Source: Metellina segmentata
Lineage: Eukaryota; Arthropoda; Arachnida; Araneae; Tetragnathidae
Length of the DNA: 64,000 bases
Direction: 5' to 3'
NCBI GenBank assembly: GCA_947359465.1
Contig: OX375881.1
Coordinates: forward strand, 32,591,742 to 32,655,741
Under the pieces are notes generated by a model. The model was not told the origin of the DNA and ran no database searches. It saw only the letters and a list, made by a program, of their open reading frames with translations. This document shows, piece after piece, positions 36,726-47,395 of the stretch (positions are counted from its first letter, which is position 1; each line of letters starts with the position of its first letter). Position numbers and translations under genes: made by a program.

Positions 36726-37284
36726 ACAGAATCACATCCGAATCAGTTGTTTGTTCAACTGTGTGAGAGCCACGTATTCATAGCCATTTCATTAGCTATA
36801 GAAAATTCCTCTTGAACAAAAGATGTATGCATCAATTGCAGTTTAAAACATATCCTTGAAAAACTTAACGTTTACACATCACAGTTGTCCGATGTTCAGT
36901 AACACAACATTCGGATCTAAATTGAAACACATTGCCCCCTCATTCAATTTAGGGAAAAATGAATCGGCAACGTGTCTACTCCCAACCGAATAATTTCGAA
37001 TTTAACTTCACTCCTCTAATGCAAGTGCCGAAAACTTCGGCAATAGATTTCGACACTTCAACAGTTTGGGCAGCGAATGAATTTTCGGGATTGCTTGCGC
37101 GGTCATCAGTAGTTTCGATGGGTAATGACTACGAACGGCGTCTTGTCCGTCACATTCCAGCACTCATTACGGATCGGTGGGGTTTCTCTGTGCCCGGGTT
37201 TCCCACCGACTACGGAAAATATTAATCAAAGGATGCATCTATCTGGGCCACCATCTGGTATCGTGAGCAGTCGTTGATCGGATC
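36726..37284. other. Unassigned sequence with an 88-residue open frame
   Basis: The frame at 36959-37225 (plus) starts MNRQRVYSQPNNFEF, is composition-balanced compared with its AT-rich surroundings, and has no motif I recognise. Could be an exon fragment or chance. Confidence 0.3.
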
Positions 37285-38096
37285 GGTGGAGGAGGAACAA
37301 AGTTATTTGCGGATACATGGGATATATTTGTGATACACACTTCACTCGAATACGATGGATGTTTAATAAAGGAGGTATATCTGCTCCGGTTGGTTTGAGC
37401 GTTTGTTCTTAAGCCTCCAAGTGGTTTCTACGAAATATCTCTTCCACCAAGATCTGAATATATTTTACTAATGCCGAGATATCTCGTCATCAAGCTATTG
37501 CGATTTTTGGATCATAACGAGATCGAGATCTCGTCAGTGTATACTAATGATAGGAACGGTGGAGGAGGAACAAAGTTATTTGCGGATACATGGGATATAT
37601 TTGTGATACACACTTCACTCCAATACGATGGATGTTTAATAAAGGAGGTATATCTGCTCCGGTTGTTTTGAGCGTTTGTTCTTAAGCCTCCAAGTGGTTT
37701 CTACGAAATATCTCTTCCACCAAGATCTGAATATATTTTACTAATGCCGAGATATCTCGTCATCAAGCTATTGCGATTTTTGGATCATAACGAGATCGAG
37801 ATCTCGTCAGTGTATACTAATGATAGGAACGGTGGAGGAGGAACAAAATTATTTGCGGATACATGGGATATATTTGTGATACACGCTTCACTCGAATACG
37901 ATAGATGTTTAATAAAGGAGGTATATCTGCTCCGGTTGGTTTGAGCGTTTGTTCTTAAGCCTCCAAGTGGTTTCTACGAAATATCTCTTCCACCAAGATC
38001 TGAATATATTTTACTAATGCCTAGATATCTCGTCATCAAGCTATTGCGATTTTTGGATGATAACGAGATCGAGATCTCGTCAGTGTATACTAATGA
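37285..38096. repeat. 273-bp tandem triplication
   Basis: Three near-identical 273-bp units anchored by ggtggaggaggaacaaa at 37285, 37558 and 37831. Each unit joins non-family DNA (ggatacatgggatatatttg and following) to a palindrome-family left terminus (ttaagcctccaagtggtttc) and its first palindromes. The duplicated segment therefore spans the edge of a palindrome-family element. Near-identity implies recent events or gene conversion. Confidence 0.9.
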
Positions 38097-38441
38097 TATT
38101 ATTTATCGTCCAACAAGAGTTTATAGGTTTCGTTAATGACGAGATATTTATTCCTTCCAGATCAGATCAGTTTTATTCTATTGACGAAATATCTCGCTGT
38201 TTAGGTTTCCTGACGACGAAATATCTCGCTGTTTAGATTTTATGATGACGAAATATCTCGTCATCAAAGAATTGACGATTGTTTTATGACAACGAGATCA
38301 AGGTATGGTTCAATTTTCTGATGACCAGATATCTCGTCCATCAATATCGGGTCATGTTTCGAATGATGATACATCTTGTCCCTAGAGATCTGGTCAGTTT
38401 TACTAATGACGAGATACCTCGTCGAGACAACCACCAGAGGG
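37413..38441. repeat. Large palindrome-family element (multiplied left end)
   Basis: Left end TTAA|GCCTCCAAGTGGTTTC at 37409-37412 and right end ccaccagagggtttattaa at about 38430-38448. It includes the 273-bp triplication and several palindromes (ccgagatatctcgtcatc at 37475 and 37748; gacgaaatatctcgtcatc near 38247). A paralogous block is at 49858-50449. Confidence 0.6.
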
Positions 38442-38811
38442 TTTATTAAAGTTGAAACCACTGTATTCACATGAGCTGTTTATTTTAAAATCCCGAATGT
38501 AGAACATATAATTAATTTAAGCATCTTTCCACTCTGCGGTTCTTGTGACGTTATGAAGTTTTGTTCATCGCAGCGTACTAGAAGCACAATTATATGTTAT
38601 TTATATGAGAGATTTACATATGTATTGTTTCGAACGCGTTGATCATTGATCAGTGGTACTTTACAATGTGCTCTATGTGCTGGAAATTTCAGCTGTAATC
38701 ATGTGCCAATTTACTGGTTACAGAAGAAATAACGTTATTTGCATTTATGTAGTTATAAATAACGTGTAACATTCGAAATGAACTCTACATAGAAACCATA
38801 AAGAGTTCATT
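38442..38811. other. Unassigned sequence
   Basis: No gene or repeat recognised in this AT-rich gap between two palindrome-family blocks. Confidence 0.35.
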
Positions 38812-39010
38812 TAACCCTTAGGTGTTTTATCTTTGCCAACGACGATATATCTCTTCATCAAGATATTGGCTAATTTTTAAGGTCAAGAGAGCAGGATTTG
38901 ATCAGTTTTCTTCTAAAGACGAGATATCTCATAATCAATATGTAGTCAGTTTTGTTATAATGACGAGAAACCTCGCCGCGACACCCTCCAGGAGAGTTAT
39001 AATCTATGCA
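38812..39010. repeat. Palindrome-family element, TTAA on the left
   Basis: TTAA|CCCTTAGGTGTTTT at about 38813 opens a block with acgacgatatatctcttc and aagacgagatatctcata, closing with gcgacaccctccaggagagt at about 38980. The right flank is TTATAA. Confidence 0.55.
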
Positions 39011-39133
39011 CCAGCGCCGTTCTAACATTATGGAACACAAAACCTTTTCCCGACTACCTTTAATTTACGAAGTTAAATAAATACTGAACATTACTAATCT
39101 GGTTAAGATTATCTACGGATTTCCCAAGCTTAT

Positions 39134-39827
39134 TTAACTCTCCTGGTGGTTGGATAGACTAGAAATCTCGTCAAAATTTGTCCAAACCTTGATATACCAG
39201 ATACTTTGGTATAAGCAAAACTGACAAAATCTTGATGTATAAAATACTTCGTCATTATCAAAATTGACCAAATTTTGATGAACGAGATACTTTGTCACTA
39301 GCAAAATTGTCCAAACCTTGATGTACAAGATACTTTGTTATTGACAAAATTGTCCAAAACTTGATGTACGAGATACTTCGTTATTATCAGAATTGATCAC
39401 ATCTTAATGTACGAGATACTGCGTCGTTAGCAAAATTGACCTCATCTTGATGTACTAGATACATCATTATTAGCAAAATTGACCAAACCTTGTACGAGAT
39501 ACTTCTTCATTAGTAAAATTGCCCGTATCTTGATGTAGGAGAGGCTTCGTTATTAGCAAAATTGAGCAAACTATGTACAAGATACTTCGTTATTAGTAAA
39601 ATTGACCAAATCTTGATTTACGAGATACTTTGTCGTTAGCAAAATTGACCAATTCTTAATGTACAAGACATTTCTTTATTACCAAAATTGACCAAATTTT
39701 TATGTACGAGATACTCTTCTTTACTAGCAAAATTGACCAAATCTTGATGTACAAAATACTTTGTGATTGACAAAATTGACCAAATTTTGATGGACAAAAT
39801 ATCTTGTCTAACTACTTGGAGAGTTAA
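39134..39827. mobile_element. TTAA-flanked inverted-terminus element with minisatellite body (type copy)
   Basis: TTAA at 39134-39137 and 39824-39827 flank a 686-bp element. Its ends are inverse: left ctctcctggtggttggatag, right complement ctctccaagtagttagacaa. The interior is about 15 units of ~43 bp (core cttgatgtacgagatacttc plus gtcattagcaaaattgacca), each with a degenerate palindrome. TTAA duplication is used by the piggyBac and Kolobok superfamilies, so I infer a non-autonomous TTAA-targeting element; no protein is encoded. This is the cleanest member of the window-wide family. Confidence 0.65.
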
Positions 39828-40516
39828 ACATCGCTTTATTTCCTTGTCTAAAACTGTCCTGTTGTGAACAAACTCTGGTGAAGAAACCTATTCCAAATGT
39901 CACTAGTTCTGGGTGGAAAAAATTTGCATTTCATGCTTGGACTAATAGGGCAGTTTTGTCTTGACGAGGTATATCGTTATTTGTAAAACTGATCAGATCT
40001 TGACACCGTCGTTGCAAATTGATCAGATTTTGATGGGTGAGATATACCTTCAGAACCACTTGAAGGATCGCGTAAACAAAGCTATTTGTAATAACATGAG
40101 ATGTGTATGTATAACGAAAGCTAATGAACTCGAATACTGAAAAAAAGTTACTCTCAATCTTTGTAACTCTCTGCTGTGTAGTATTCCTGATTATGAATAT
40201 TTGTTGATACAAGCATACTAGAAACAAGTTATTCCTTGTATGGAGGTATTTATTTACTCGAATGCAGAGAGTATAATCATCTACTTATATCTACTATCTT
40301 CCGCCTGAAGTCATGGACAGTTGTTGGTATAAGCAAACTAGAAATGAAATTATTTCTTGTCGTATACGATTCTTACTTAATCTAACTCAAATGCAGAAAA
40401 TACTATAATCTCTCCTTGCATCTCTCTGCTACGTACCTTAACAATTGTTTATCTGACCATATAGCAAACAAATTATTTGTTGTGATATGAGATGTTCAAA
40501 TACCTGATGTAATGCA
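39828..40516. other. Unassigned sequence with a small palindrome-family block
   Basis: A short degenerate block lies at 39950-40075, ending agaaccacttgaaggatcgc. Around it, 40195-40440 contains two diverged copies about 125 bp apart of a ttgttgatacaagcatacta / ttgttggtataagcaaacta segment. No gene recognised. Confidence 0.4.
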
Positions 40517-40665
40517 TTAACCATCTTGGTGATTGACTCGATGAAGTGTAACGTCATTAGCAAACGTCTTAAAGGAAAATAAATTAACTTCTTGATCACG
40601 TCACCAGAAAGATTGGTCAGATCTTGATAGACGAGATATCTCGTCAAAACCACTTAAGGGGTTAA
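40517..40665. mobile_element. Minimal TTAA-flanked palindrome-family element, 141 bp
   Basis: TTAA at 40517-40520 and 40662-40665 flank a 141-bp unit with inverse ends (ccatcttggtgattgactcg; right complement ccccttaagtggttttgacg). One perfect palindrome GACGAGATATCTCGTC is at 40630-40645 next to the right terminus. With almost no satellite body, it shows that terminus plus palindrome is the core of the family. Confidence 0.65.
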
Positions 40666-40935
40666 TGTACCCTAGAAGGTGTGAGAATTGTTTTATAAAA
40701 ATTTGACTTGTCAGAGATTATGCGCAGATGATATCAATTTTAAATTATATTTCTAAGCAAATTTTAAAATTTATACTAAAATAACAATATGCAAGATCAG
40801 TTCCTGGAAAACATGATATGTATTACAAATTTGTGATTTAAAGTGCAGAACACTAAACCTTTCTCATGTGGTTATGTTACTGCTTAGAGTAACTCAACTT
40901 GTAAAATACATATTATCTACTTTATTTCAATTTAA

Positions 40936-43731
40936 GGTATACGTATACGTTCGGAGACAAATTTTCAAAATAATTATATTTTCCCAATTTTTTTTGTGTT
41001 TTTCATTTCATTATAAGTTATAACAACAGTGTAACACAACAGAAGACAAAATTTTTCTTAATATTTTGAATTAATGGCATAAAACTGTCAAAAAAAACTC
41101 AAAAAGTGATAGTCACGCTTAACGTGAAATTACAAAAACAAAATACTATTTTCCAAAAAATGACACTTAAAAACACTTGAAGGACAGTATTGCTAGACTT
41201 GGAAGATTATCTAAGCATTATCTTTAGATTTGGTGAAGATATGTGCCTACGTGTTTCATAATTCCCACAATTGTTCAAAAAATTAAAAAAAACTGTCAAT
41301 TTCATACTTTAAAATCCCAGAAAATCTTAAATTACCAATCTAATTTCATAATAATAGTTCAACACTTACATTTGTTAGTTACGAACATACACAGAAAGTT
41401 TCTAAGCAATTGAATGTAAACTTTTGGATATATTGTGTAAAATGGAAAGTAACATATTTAAAAATAGTGGTTTTGAGAAAAAGCCAAAAATGTAATATAA
41501 TCACAGAATTCCTTTAAAAAAAGGATTAATACCCAGTTAAAATCCACCTGATTGGTAAGAGACACCTTCTGTCTTTTCAGATTGTGTAGATTTTTTCTTT
41601 CTGGTAGCTTTCAGAATTTTTCTTCGCCGTTTTGCCATAGGGGTAGAGTGTCGTACAGATTCGTTCACGCGGAGTTTGTCTAAGTAATTGTAACGTTCCT
41701 CAGTGTATCGTCCCAAACTTTCAAACCCAAGTTGTTCTAGCACTTTGAGGCAACCACGATACCCATCATTAAATTGGATTACTGCGTCAAATGCACCCAA
41801 ACGTACTGTTTTCAACACCGCAAACACATTTTTAGATACCCTCTGCCATATGGAAGCGTTAAAACATTCATTGGCGTTTTGTGTCTTTCCATGAAGACAT
41901 TTGCTGAGCAATTCACGAGAACAAAGCTTCATGTATACAGGTTTCACAGCAGCTAATATGTATTTGGGGAGGCCTGTGTACTTTTGCTCTGGAGTTTTAC
42001 CTTGAGCAATAGCTCTTTGATGAAAACACCAGCTTTTTTCCCCAGTCGGACACTGTCCATGCATAGGATTCGCTGTAGTTGATGCACAGTGAAAGAGTAC
42101 AGCAATAACACTTTGTTGCATCTTATCTATGTTCCCCACATTGTCACGAATAGCTATGCCGTAGTAATTCTGAAGACGGTCGATAAAAGTATTGGTCAGT
42201 TTTCCCTTTCCAGAAAGTCCTTTAGTTTTCTTTTTCAGTTGTCGAAGGTGTGTGCCCACTCTTTTTTGTATGTGACCAATGCATTCAAGTTTGGTGACAC
42301 TGTCCTTGCCATACGTGTCTTTGACTTCAGTGAAACCTTTCGAATCCCCATCACCATAATAGTGTATATATTTAAGGCCTCGTGAAATTTCTGACCTTTT
42401 GAATATTTGCGATGCACCGACAGTCTCCATGTGATGTGCAGATCCTACATAATTACACTGGCAAACATGATCTGCCTTTTTTTGTTCATATTCTTCCTTT
42501 TTGGGGAGTTTTTGAAGTTTTTTGCAAGTTGGACAATATGCAGACAGCACTGCAACATCTAAAACTTTCCCGGTGTCGATGCTTATTGCCGAGACGCAAC
42601 CATTCAGCGAAGAATAGCCCCTGCGCTGCCAAGTGCCGTCAACAGATACACCGCATTCCTGTGTTTGATGAGAAGCATTCCCTTTTACCAACTTCACTTC
42701 TTCTGCGGCATTTATCATCGAGGCTTGGGAGACTTCTTGAACTGCATCTAAAAGCTTCTTTTCGTGAGCCGTATAAGAGTTTCTGCTTGGTGGAGGTGGC
42801 AGATTTAACGTAGAACAAAGTTTTTCAGCGCCATTCATACCTTTTCCAAGTTGTCGCAACGCGTAAACCAAACGAGTATTAATTTCTGGCAAGTGTCCTA
42901 TTTTTTTAGAAGAAGAAAACCCTTTTACAAATGCACAATTTTGACATTGAAGGGAAAAATGTGAGCACAAACCAAATCTGCTATCTTCCTTCAACAACAG
43001 TCCAGCATTCAAACAAGAAGGGCAGCAAACTGTAGAAAAAACGTCCGCCAATATCTCAGAATCACATATCCTGTTTCCTGATAGTTCTGCACAGGCTTTT
43101 ACAGATGCATTTGGAAACAATTCAAGTTTCTTTTCACTTGCCGTGGGCAACTGAGTCGCTTTCGAAAAGCGATTTCCATGAAATTGTCTCTTGCGTTTAC
43201 GAGCTGGAGTTTTCCCCATAGTTTGTAAATAAGCTGACAAACTACCAAAGTTGATTAAAAAATAGGTAGAATAAAATAAGAATCTGTTTTAAATGCAAGA
43301 TTTCAAGAACGAAAAGCATACGCGCAAAACAAAATTCAAATGTAAATACACAACATGAAGCCAATTTTGGCTTACTTAAAACACAAATAAAATCATTGCC
43401 AGACGCTTTAATGTAAAAATATTAATTTTAAAATATCTCAAAATGCTAAAATAAATGTTTTTGCATATTTTGAAGCATTAAAAAAATATTTATAGGTGTT
43501 TTTTTGACAAGTTTCGAAATCGAGAAAGAATTTCCGGTATGCAGAAGGCAACTTCCGGTTTAAAATATAGCTGACATGCATTTCTAAAAACGTCATAACT
43601 GGCGTTCTAATTGACCTAGAGACAAAATTCAAAGTGATTTAGAAAGCTAAAAGTTCAAACTATATTTCTGCATCAAAATAAAAAAATCAGTTATTTGACT
43701 GAAAATCGATAAATAAACGTATACGTATACC
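40936..43731 (-). mobile_element. Complete Kolobok-type DNA transposon
   Basis: A 2,796-bp element with 16-bp perfect inverted termini ggtatacgtatacgtt (40936-40951, and complemented at 43716-43731), flanked by TTAA at 40932-40935 and 43732-43735. The single gene is on the minus strand with about 490 bp of leader and 600 bp of trailer. A TTAA target duplication is the hallmark of Kolobok (and piggyBac); the transposase motifs favour Kolobok. Perfect termini and an intact frame suggest recent activity. A third copy of the terminal palindrome GTATACGTATAC lies outside at 43815-43826. Confidence 0.88.
41537..43240 (-). CDS. Kolobok-type transposase (567 aa)
   Basis: An intact DDE-type transposase expected to cut and reinsert its own element at TTAA sites in the nucleus. 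Visible parts: a basic N-terminal patch resembling a nuclear localisation signal (KTPARKRKRQF, residues 9-20); a probable zinc-binding segment (C73-x2-C76 and C99-x2-C102); the nuclease core with VDGTW (D201), GDGD (D297/D299), the C-x2-H motif ECIGHIQKR (C320, H323) and NANECFN (E458) as likely acidic residues; a second cysteine cluster CPTCKK (236-240) with CQC (260-262) in between; and a lysine/arginine-rich tail (537-550). The N-terminal methionine is the first in a frame with no stop before it in the leader that I rely on; an in-frame second start is at residue 8. No frameshift or stop, so it may be functional. The C-x2-H/VDGTW pattern also occurs in proteins annotated Mutator-like, but the TTAA duplication supports Kolobok. 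Confidence 0.88.
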   Translation of the reverse strand: MSAYLQTMGKTPARKRKRQFHGNRFSKATQLPTASEKKLELFPNASVKACAELSGNRICDSEILADVFSTVCCPSCLNAGLLLKEDSRFGLCSHFSLQCQNCAFVKGFSSSKKIGHLPEINTRLVYALRQLGKGMNGAEKLCSTLNLPPPPSRNSYTAHEKKLLDAVQEVSQASMINAAEEVKLVKGNASHQTQECGVSVDGTWQRRGYSSLNGCVSAISIDTGKVLDVAVLSAYCPTCKKLQKLPKKEEYEQKKADHVCQCNYVGSAHHMETVGASQIFKRSEISRGLKYIHYYGDGDSKGFTEVKDTYGKDSVTKLECIGHIQKRVGTHLRQLKKKTKGLSGKGKLTNTFIDRLQNYYGIAIRDNVGNIDKMQQSVIAVLFHCASTTANPMHGQCPTGEKSWCFHQRAIAQGKTPEQKYTGLPKYILAAVKPVYMKLCSRELLSKCLHGKTQNANECFNASIWQRVSKNVFAVLKTVRLGAFDAVIQFNDGYRGCLKVLEQLGFESLGRYTEERYNYLDKLRVNESVRHSTPMAKRRRKILKATRKKKSTQSEKTEGVSYQSGGF

Positions 43732-43735
43732 TTAA

Positions 43736-45964
43736 AGGTATACAACTTGAGTCAGAGATACCTTGAAGTATTGGCAAAAATATGTATAATAGAGTCTTTT
43801 TTTGTATAAATTCTGTATACGTATACATATAAACTTTGACAGACAGTGAGTTTCGCTGACATATTCATGTATCCATGTTGTACCAGTTTAGTTGTTCATC
43901 TTGTAAAATATTGATCAATTATACCGATTCAAGGGCGTACGACTTCTATAAAAAGTGAAGAATCACTTGAATTTCTTTTAAAAATATGTTGAGTTAAACT
44001 TCGATGCAAACAATAAAACATCTAACATTTCCATTTTTTTAATGTTGTACCAGTTCAGTGACTAGGCCTTGTAAAATATTCACAATCAATTATACTGCTT
44101 GGACTTACAACTACTAACGCACTGCTAGAGAGCACTTTACATCTCTAATCTCGGGCGAACTGTCAAGCTTTGATCAAAATTTCATGGATTTACCCCGATA
44201 TTAATCACTCGTCACATCAATGTCTCCCGCTCTTTATCAATATTCTACATGTCGTCACGCTATGGCCATGAGTACTGAGATTTTGCGAGTAGTATTTTGT
44301 TTTCACCGTCAGATTTTCAATTGAGATAAAAGCCTAGTCTCAATTTCTGTTCATAAAAAGGTAGTACCTTTCTTTGCTAGTTATTTCCATTAGTTATATA
44401 TAATTAACTACAGAACGCGTGTTAGTAGCACTATGCCTTTGCAAGGGATCATACTGTTTATTCCTATAGTTCTGCTTTCTTGATGACACATACAGGAAAA
44501 ATTACTCTAGCCTAGCGTTTCTACTAGTTTGGTCACATAGTCCTTGGCACAAAAAAATGTTTCCATTGATCATTGTACTTTTATATTTCCTCTATGATCG
44601 TTTCTTTTTCTTCTTAGTAAAATATAATTAAGAATATTACACAGCATTTTATCTTCTCATCTTGCATATTTGTGCGTGTTTGCTGTATCATGTACATGGT
44701 CAAAGTGTAATTAATACAAATCACCAAAACCATCCCGAGTCGATTAATCGGAACCTTCATGTACACAAGCTCGAGATGCGGATAAAGCTAAAAAAAGGTG
44801 TTCCATGATGTGACGAAACTTCTGAGAAACTACTACTTGGTTAGTCTGAAGCAGCAAACAAGCTCGGGCAGTAAAGATTGTGTGTATATATAAAATGAAC
44901 TACTATAATATACAATAAAACTCATATAATAATACAGTAAAGCTACAACAAAATATGCAGTATAGCTACAACAAAATATACAGTAAAGCAACAACAAAAT
45001 ATACAGTAACGTTATTTGTTAAGTCAAAAGTATCAATATTATTTGCATAATAATTCGATATTTTCTTAAAAAGCGCATTTATAGCTTATCCATATATATT
45101 ATAAACTTGACGTGTAAAACTAACAGATGATAGCTTAAGCTATAAATAATGAGAAATAAAACAAAGAAAACAAGCGACCTCAAACAACACGAAAGTCTCA
45201 ACACTTAAGCTTTTAAGACAAACTTTGGCAACAATATTGAAAGAGTCTCAATAAAAATCCCACCCATTTGCATTATTTCCGTATTGATTTTTCATCCCAG
45301 CGATTTGAATTTTATTCCCCTCTGAAAACGTCCGCATTTTTGTGAGTGGATTTTCCAATTTTAAAACAACCACTGCTGCGTTTTATACTTTATTTATCGT
45401 TTTAAACCCGGACTTTGAGTGGGGATGCTTCGAACACTTTTCCCGGTTTATAGTTGTTTTCACAAACAAATAAAACGGGAAATTTCCGGCATTGTGTTTC
45501 TTCAATATCAGGCCGCTTTTTTGCAGGGTGTGTTTTTTTCGCCATCGCGTTTCCTTCTGGAAAATCGAACGGCGGTGTCTCCAATTTCTGGGAGCGGGGT
45601 TAAAAAACAAAGTTCTCATTTCAACATTTCCTTTTCTGTTGCATCGGACAGGATTGTGGGGGCGGGCGGGGGGTCGAAATAAGAAAATAAACGCAGGAGA
45701 ACTCGAGAGGGGTGGAGAGAATCAATTCACGCGGAGGACTCGGGAATTGAAGTTAAAAAGAACGAAATATTTCTAAGTGCAATAGAAGGAGAACACTCAA
45801 TTGGGTGAGTTGTTTTTTCTAAGTATTTTATATGGTTTCTAAAAAGCTTCAATATAAGTCTATTAAAAATTGAATATGCAGGTTTTATTCTTGGATTTCT
45901 AACAGTATGAGGAATATGCACTTATGTACAAGTGTACCATGTTTGTATGCAAAATGTGTATTTA
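43736..45964. other. Unassigned sequence, 2.2 kb
   Basis: A ~167-bp tandem pair (atgttgtaccagttyagtg at about 43875 and 44042) and a ~24-bp minisatellite (acaacaaaatatacagtaaagct, about four copies, 44930-45010) are present. 45400-45700 is GC-richer with overlapping frames on both strands (up to 94 residues) but no known motif. No gene recognised. Confidence 0.4.
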
Positions 45965-47395
45965 TAACCCTTCAAGGAACTTAGATGATGTATCTCATTC
46001 ATCAAGATTCGACCAATTTTGCTAATAACCAGATACATCGTCATTAATATATACGTCCTGACTATATACCTCGTCATCAAGGTTCGATCAATTTTGCTAA
46101 TGACCAGATACCCCATCCTCCATCATCAAGATTTGACCAATTTTGCTAATGGCCAGATATCTCTTCATCCAGATTCGAGAAATTTTGCTAATGACCAGAT
46201 ACCTCATCATCAATATTCGACCAATTTTTTCTAATGACCAGATACCTCATCATTAAGATTCGACAAATTTTGCTAATAACCAGATATTTCGTCATTAAGA
46301 TTCGACCAATTTTGCCACTGACAAGATACCTCGTCATCAAGGTTCGACCAATTTTGCTAATGACCAGATATCTCGTCATCCAGATTCGAGGAATTTTGCT
46401 AATGACCAGATACATCATCATCCATATTCGACCAATTTTTCTAATGACCAGATACCTCATCATTAAGATTCGACAAATTTTGCTAATAACCAAATACATC
46501 ATCATCAATATTCGACCGATTTTGCCACTGACAAGATACCTCGTCATCAAGGTTCGACCAATTTTGCTAATGACCAGATATCTCGTCATCCAGATTCGTG
46601 GAATTTTGCCACTGACCAGATACCTCGTCATTAAGGTTCGACCAATTTTTCTGATGACCAGATATCTCGTCATCAAGATTCGAGGAATTTTGCTAATGAC
46701 CAGATACCTCATCAGCAATATTCGACCGATTTTTCTAATGATCAGATACCTCGTCATTAAGATTCGACCAATTTTGCCATTGACTAGATACCTCGTCATC
46801 AAGGTTCGACCTATTTTGCTAATGGCCAGATACCTCATACCTCATCATCAAGAGTTGACTAATTTTGCTAATGACTAGATATCTCGTCATCCAGATTCGA
46901 GGAATTTTTCTAATGACAAGATACATCATCATCAATATTCGATCAATTTTTCTAATGACCAGATACCTCATCATTAAGATTCGACAAATTTCGCTAATAA
47001 CCAGATACTTCGTCATTCAGATTCGACCAATTTTGCCACTGACAAGATACCTCGTCATCAAGGTTCGACCAATTTTGCTAATGACCAGATATCTCGTCAT
47101 CCAGATTCGAGGAATTTTGCTAGTGACCAGATACATCATCATCAATATTGGACCAATTTTTCTAATGACCAGATACCTCATCATTAAGATTCGAGGAATT
47201 TTGCCACTGACCAGATACCTCGTCATCAAGGTTCGACCAATTTTGCTGATGACCAGATATCTCGTCATCAAGATTCGAGGAATTTGCTAATGACCAGATA
47301 CTTCATCATCAATATTCGACCGATTTTTCTAATGATCAGATACCTCATCATTAAGATTCGACAAATTTTGCTAAAATTACCAATCACCCTAAGCT
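45965..47395. repeat. 42-bp minisatellite array of the palindrome family
   Basis: Roughly 32 units of about 42 bp (core attcgaccaattttgctaat plus gaccagatacctcatcat). The left end tataacccttcaaggaac resembles the family terminus. Because 42 is a multiple of three, the array is open on both strands (frames of 214 and 216 residues with a 14-residue period such as LMTRYLVIKVRPIL), which is a by-product and not evidence of a protein. Confidence 0.9.

Noticed and set aside
41703..42813. Plus-strand frames of 60-133 residues
   Set aside because: Antisense shadows of the Kolobok transposase.
40936..43731. Kolobok as the source of the palindrome-family elements
   Set aside because: Both have TTAA flanks, but the termini (ggtatacgtatacg against cyctcc..gtggtt) do not match, so direct derivation is not supported.
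45383..45776. Overlapping 60-94 residue frames on both strands in a GC-richer patch
   Set aside because: Three frames are open at once and none shows a motif; likely compositional.
46188..47290. Frames of 214-216 residues on both strands with a 14-residue period
   Set aside because: Explained by the 42-bp repeat length; the same composition on both strands argues against selection for a protein.
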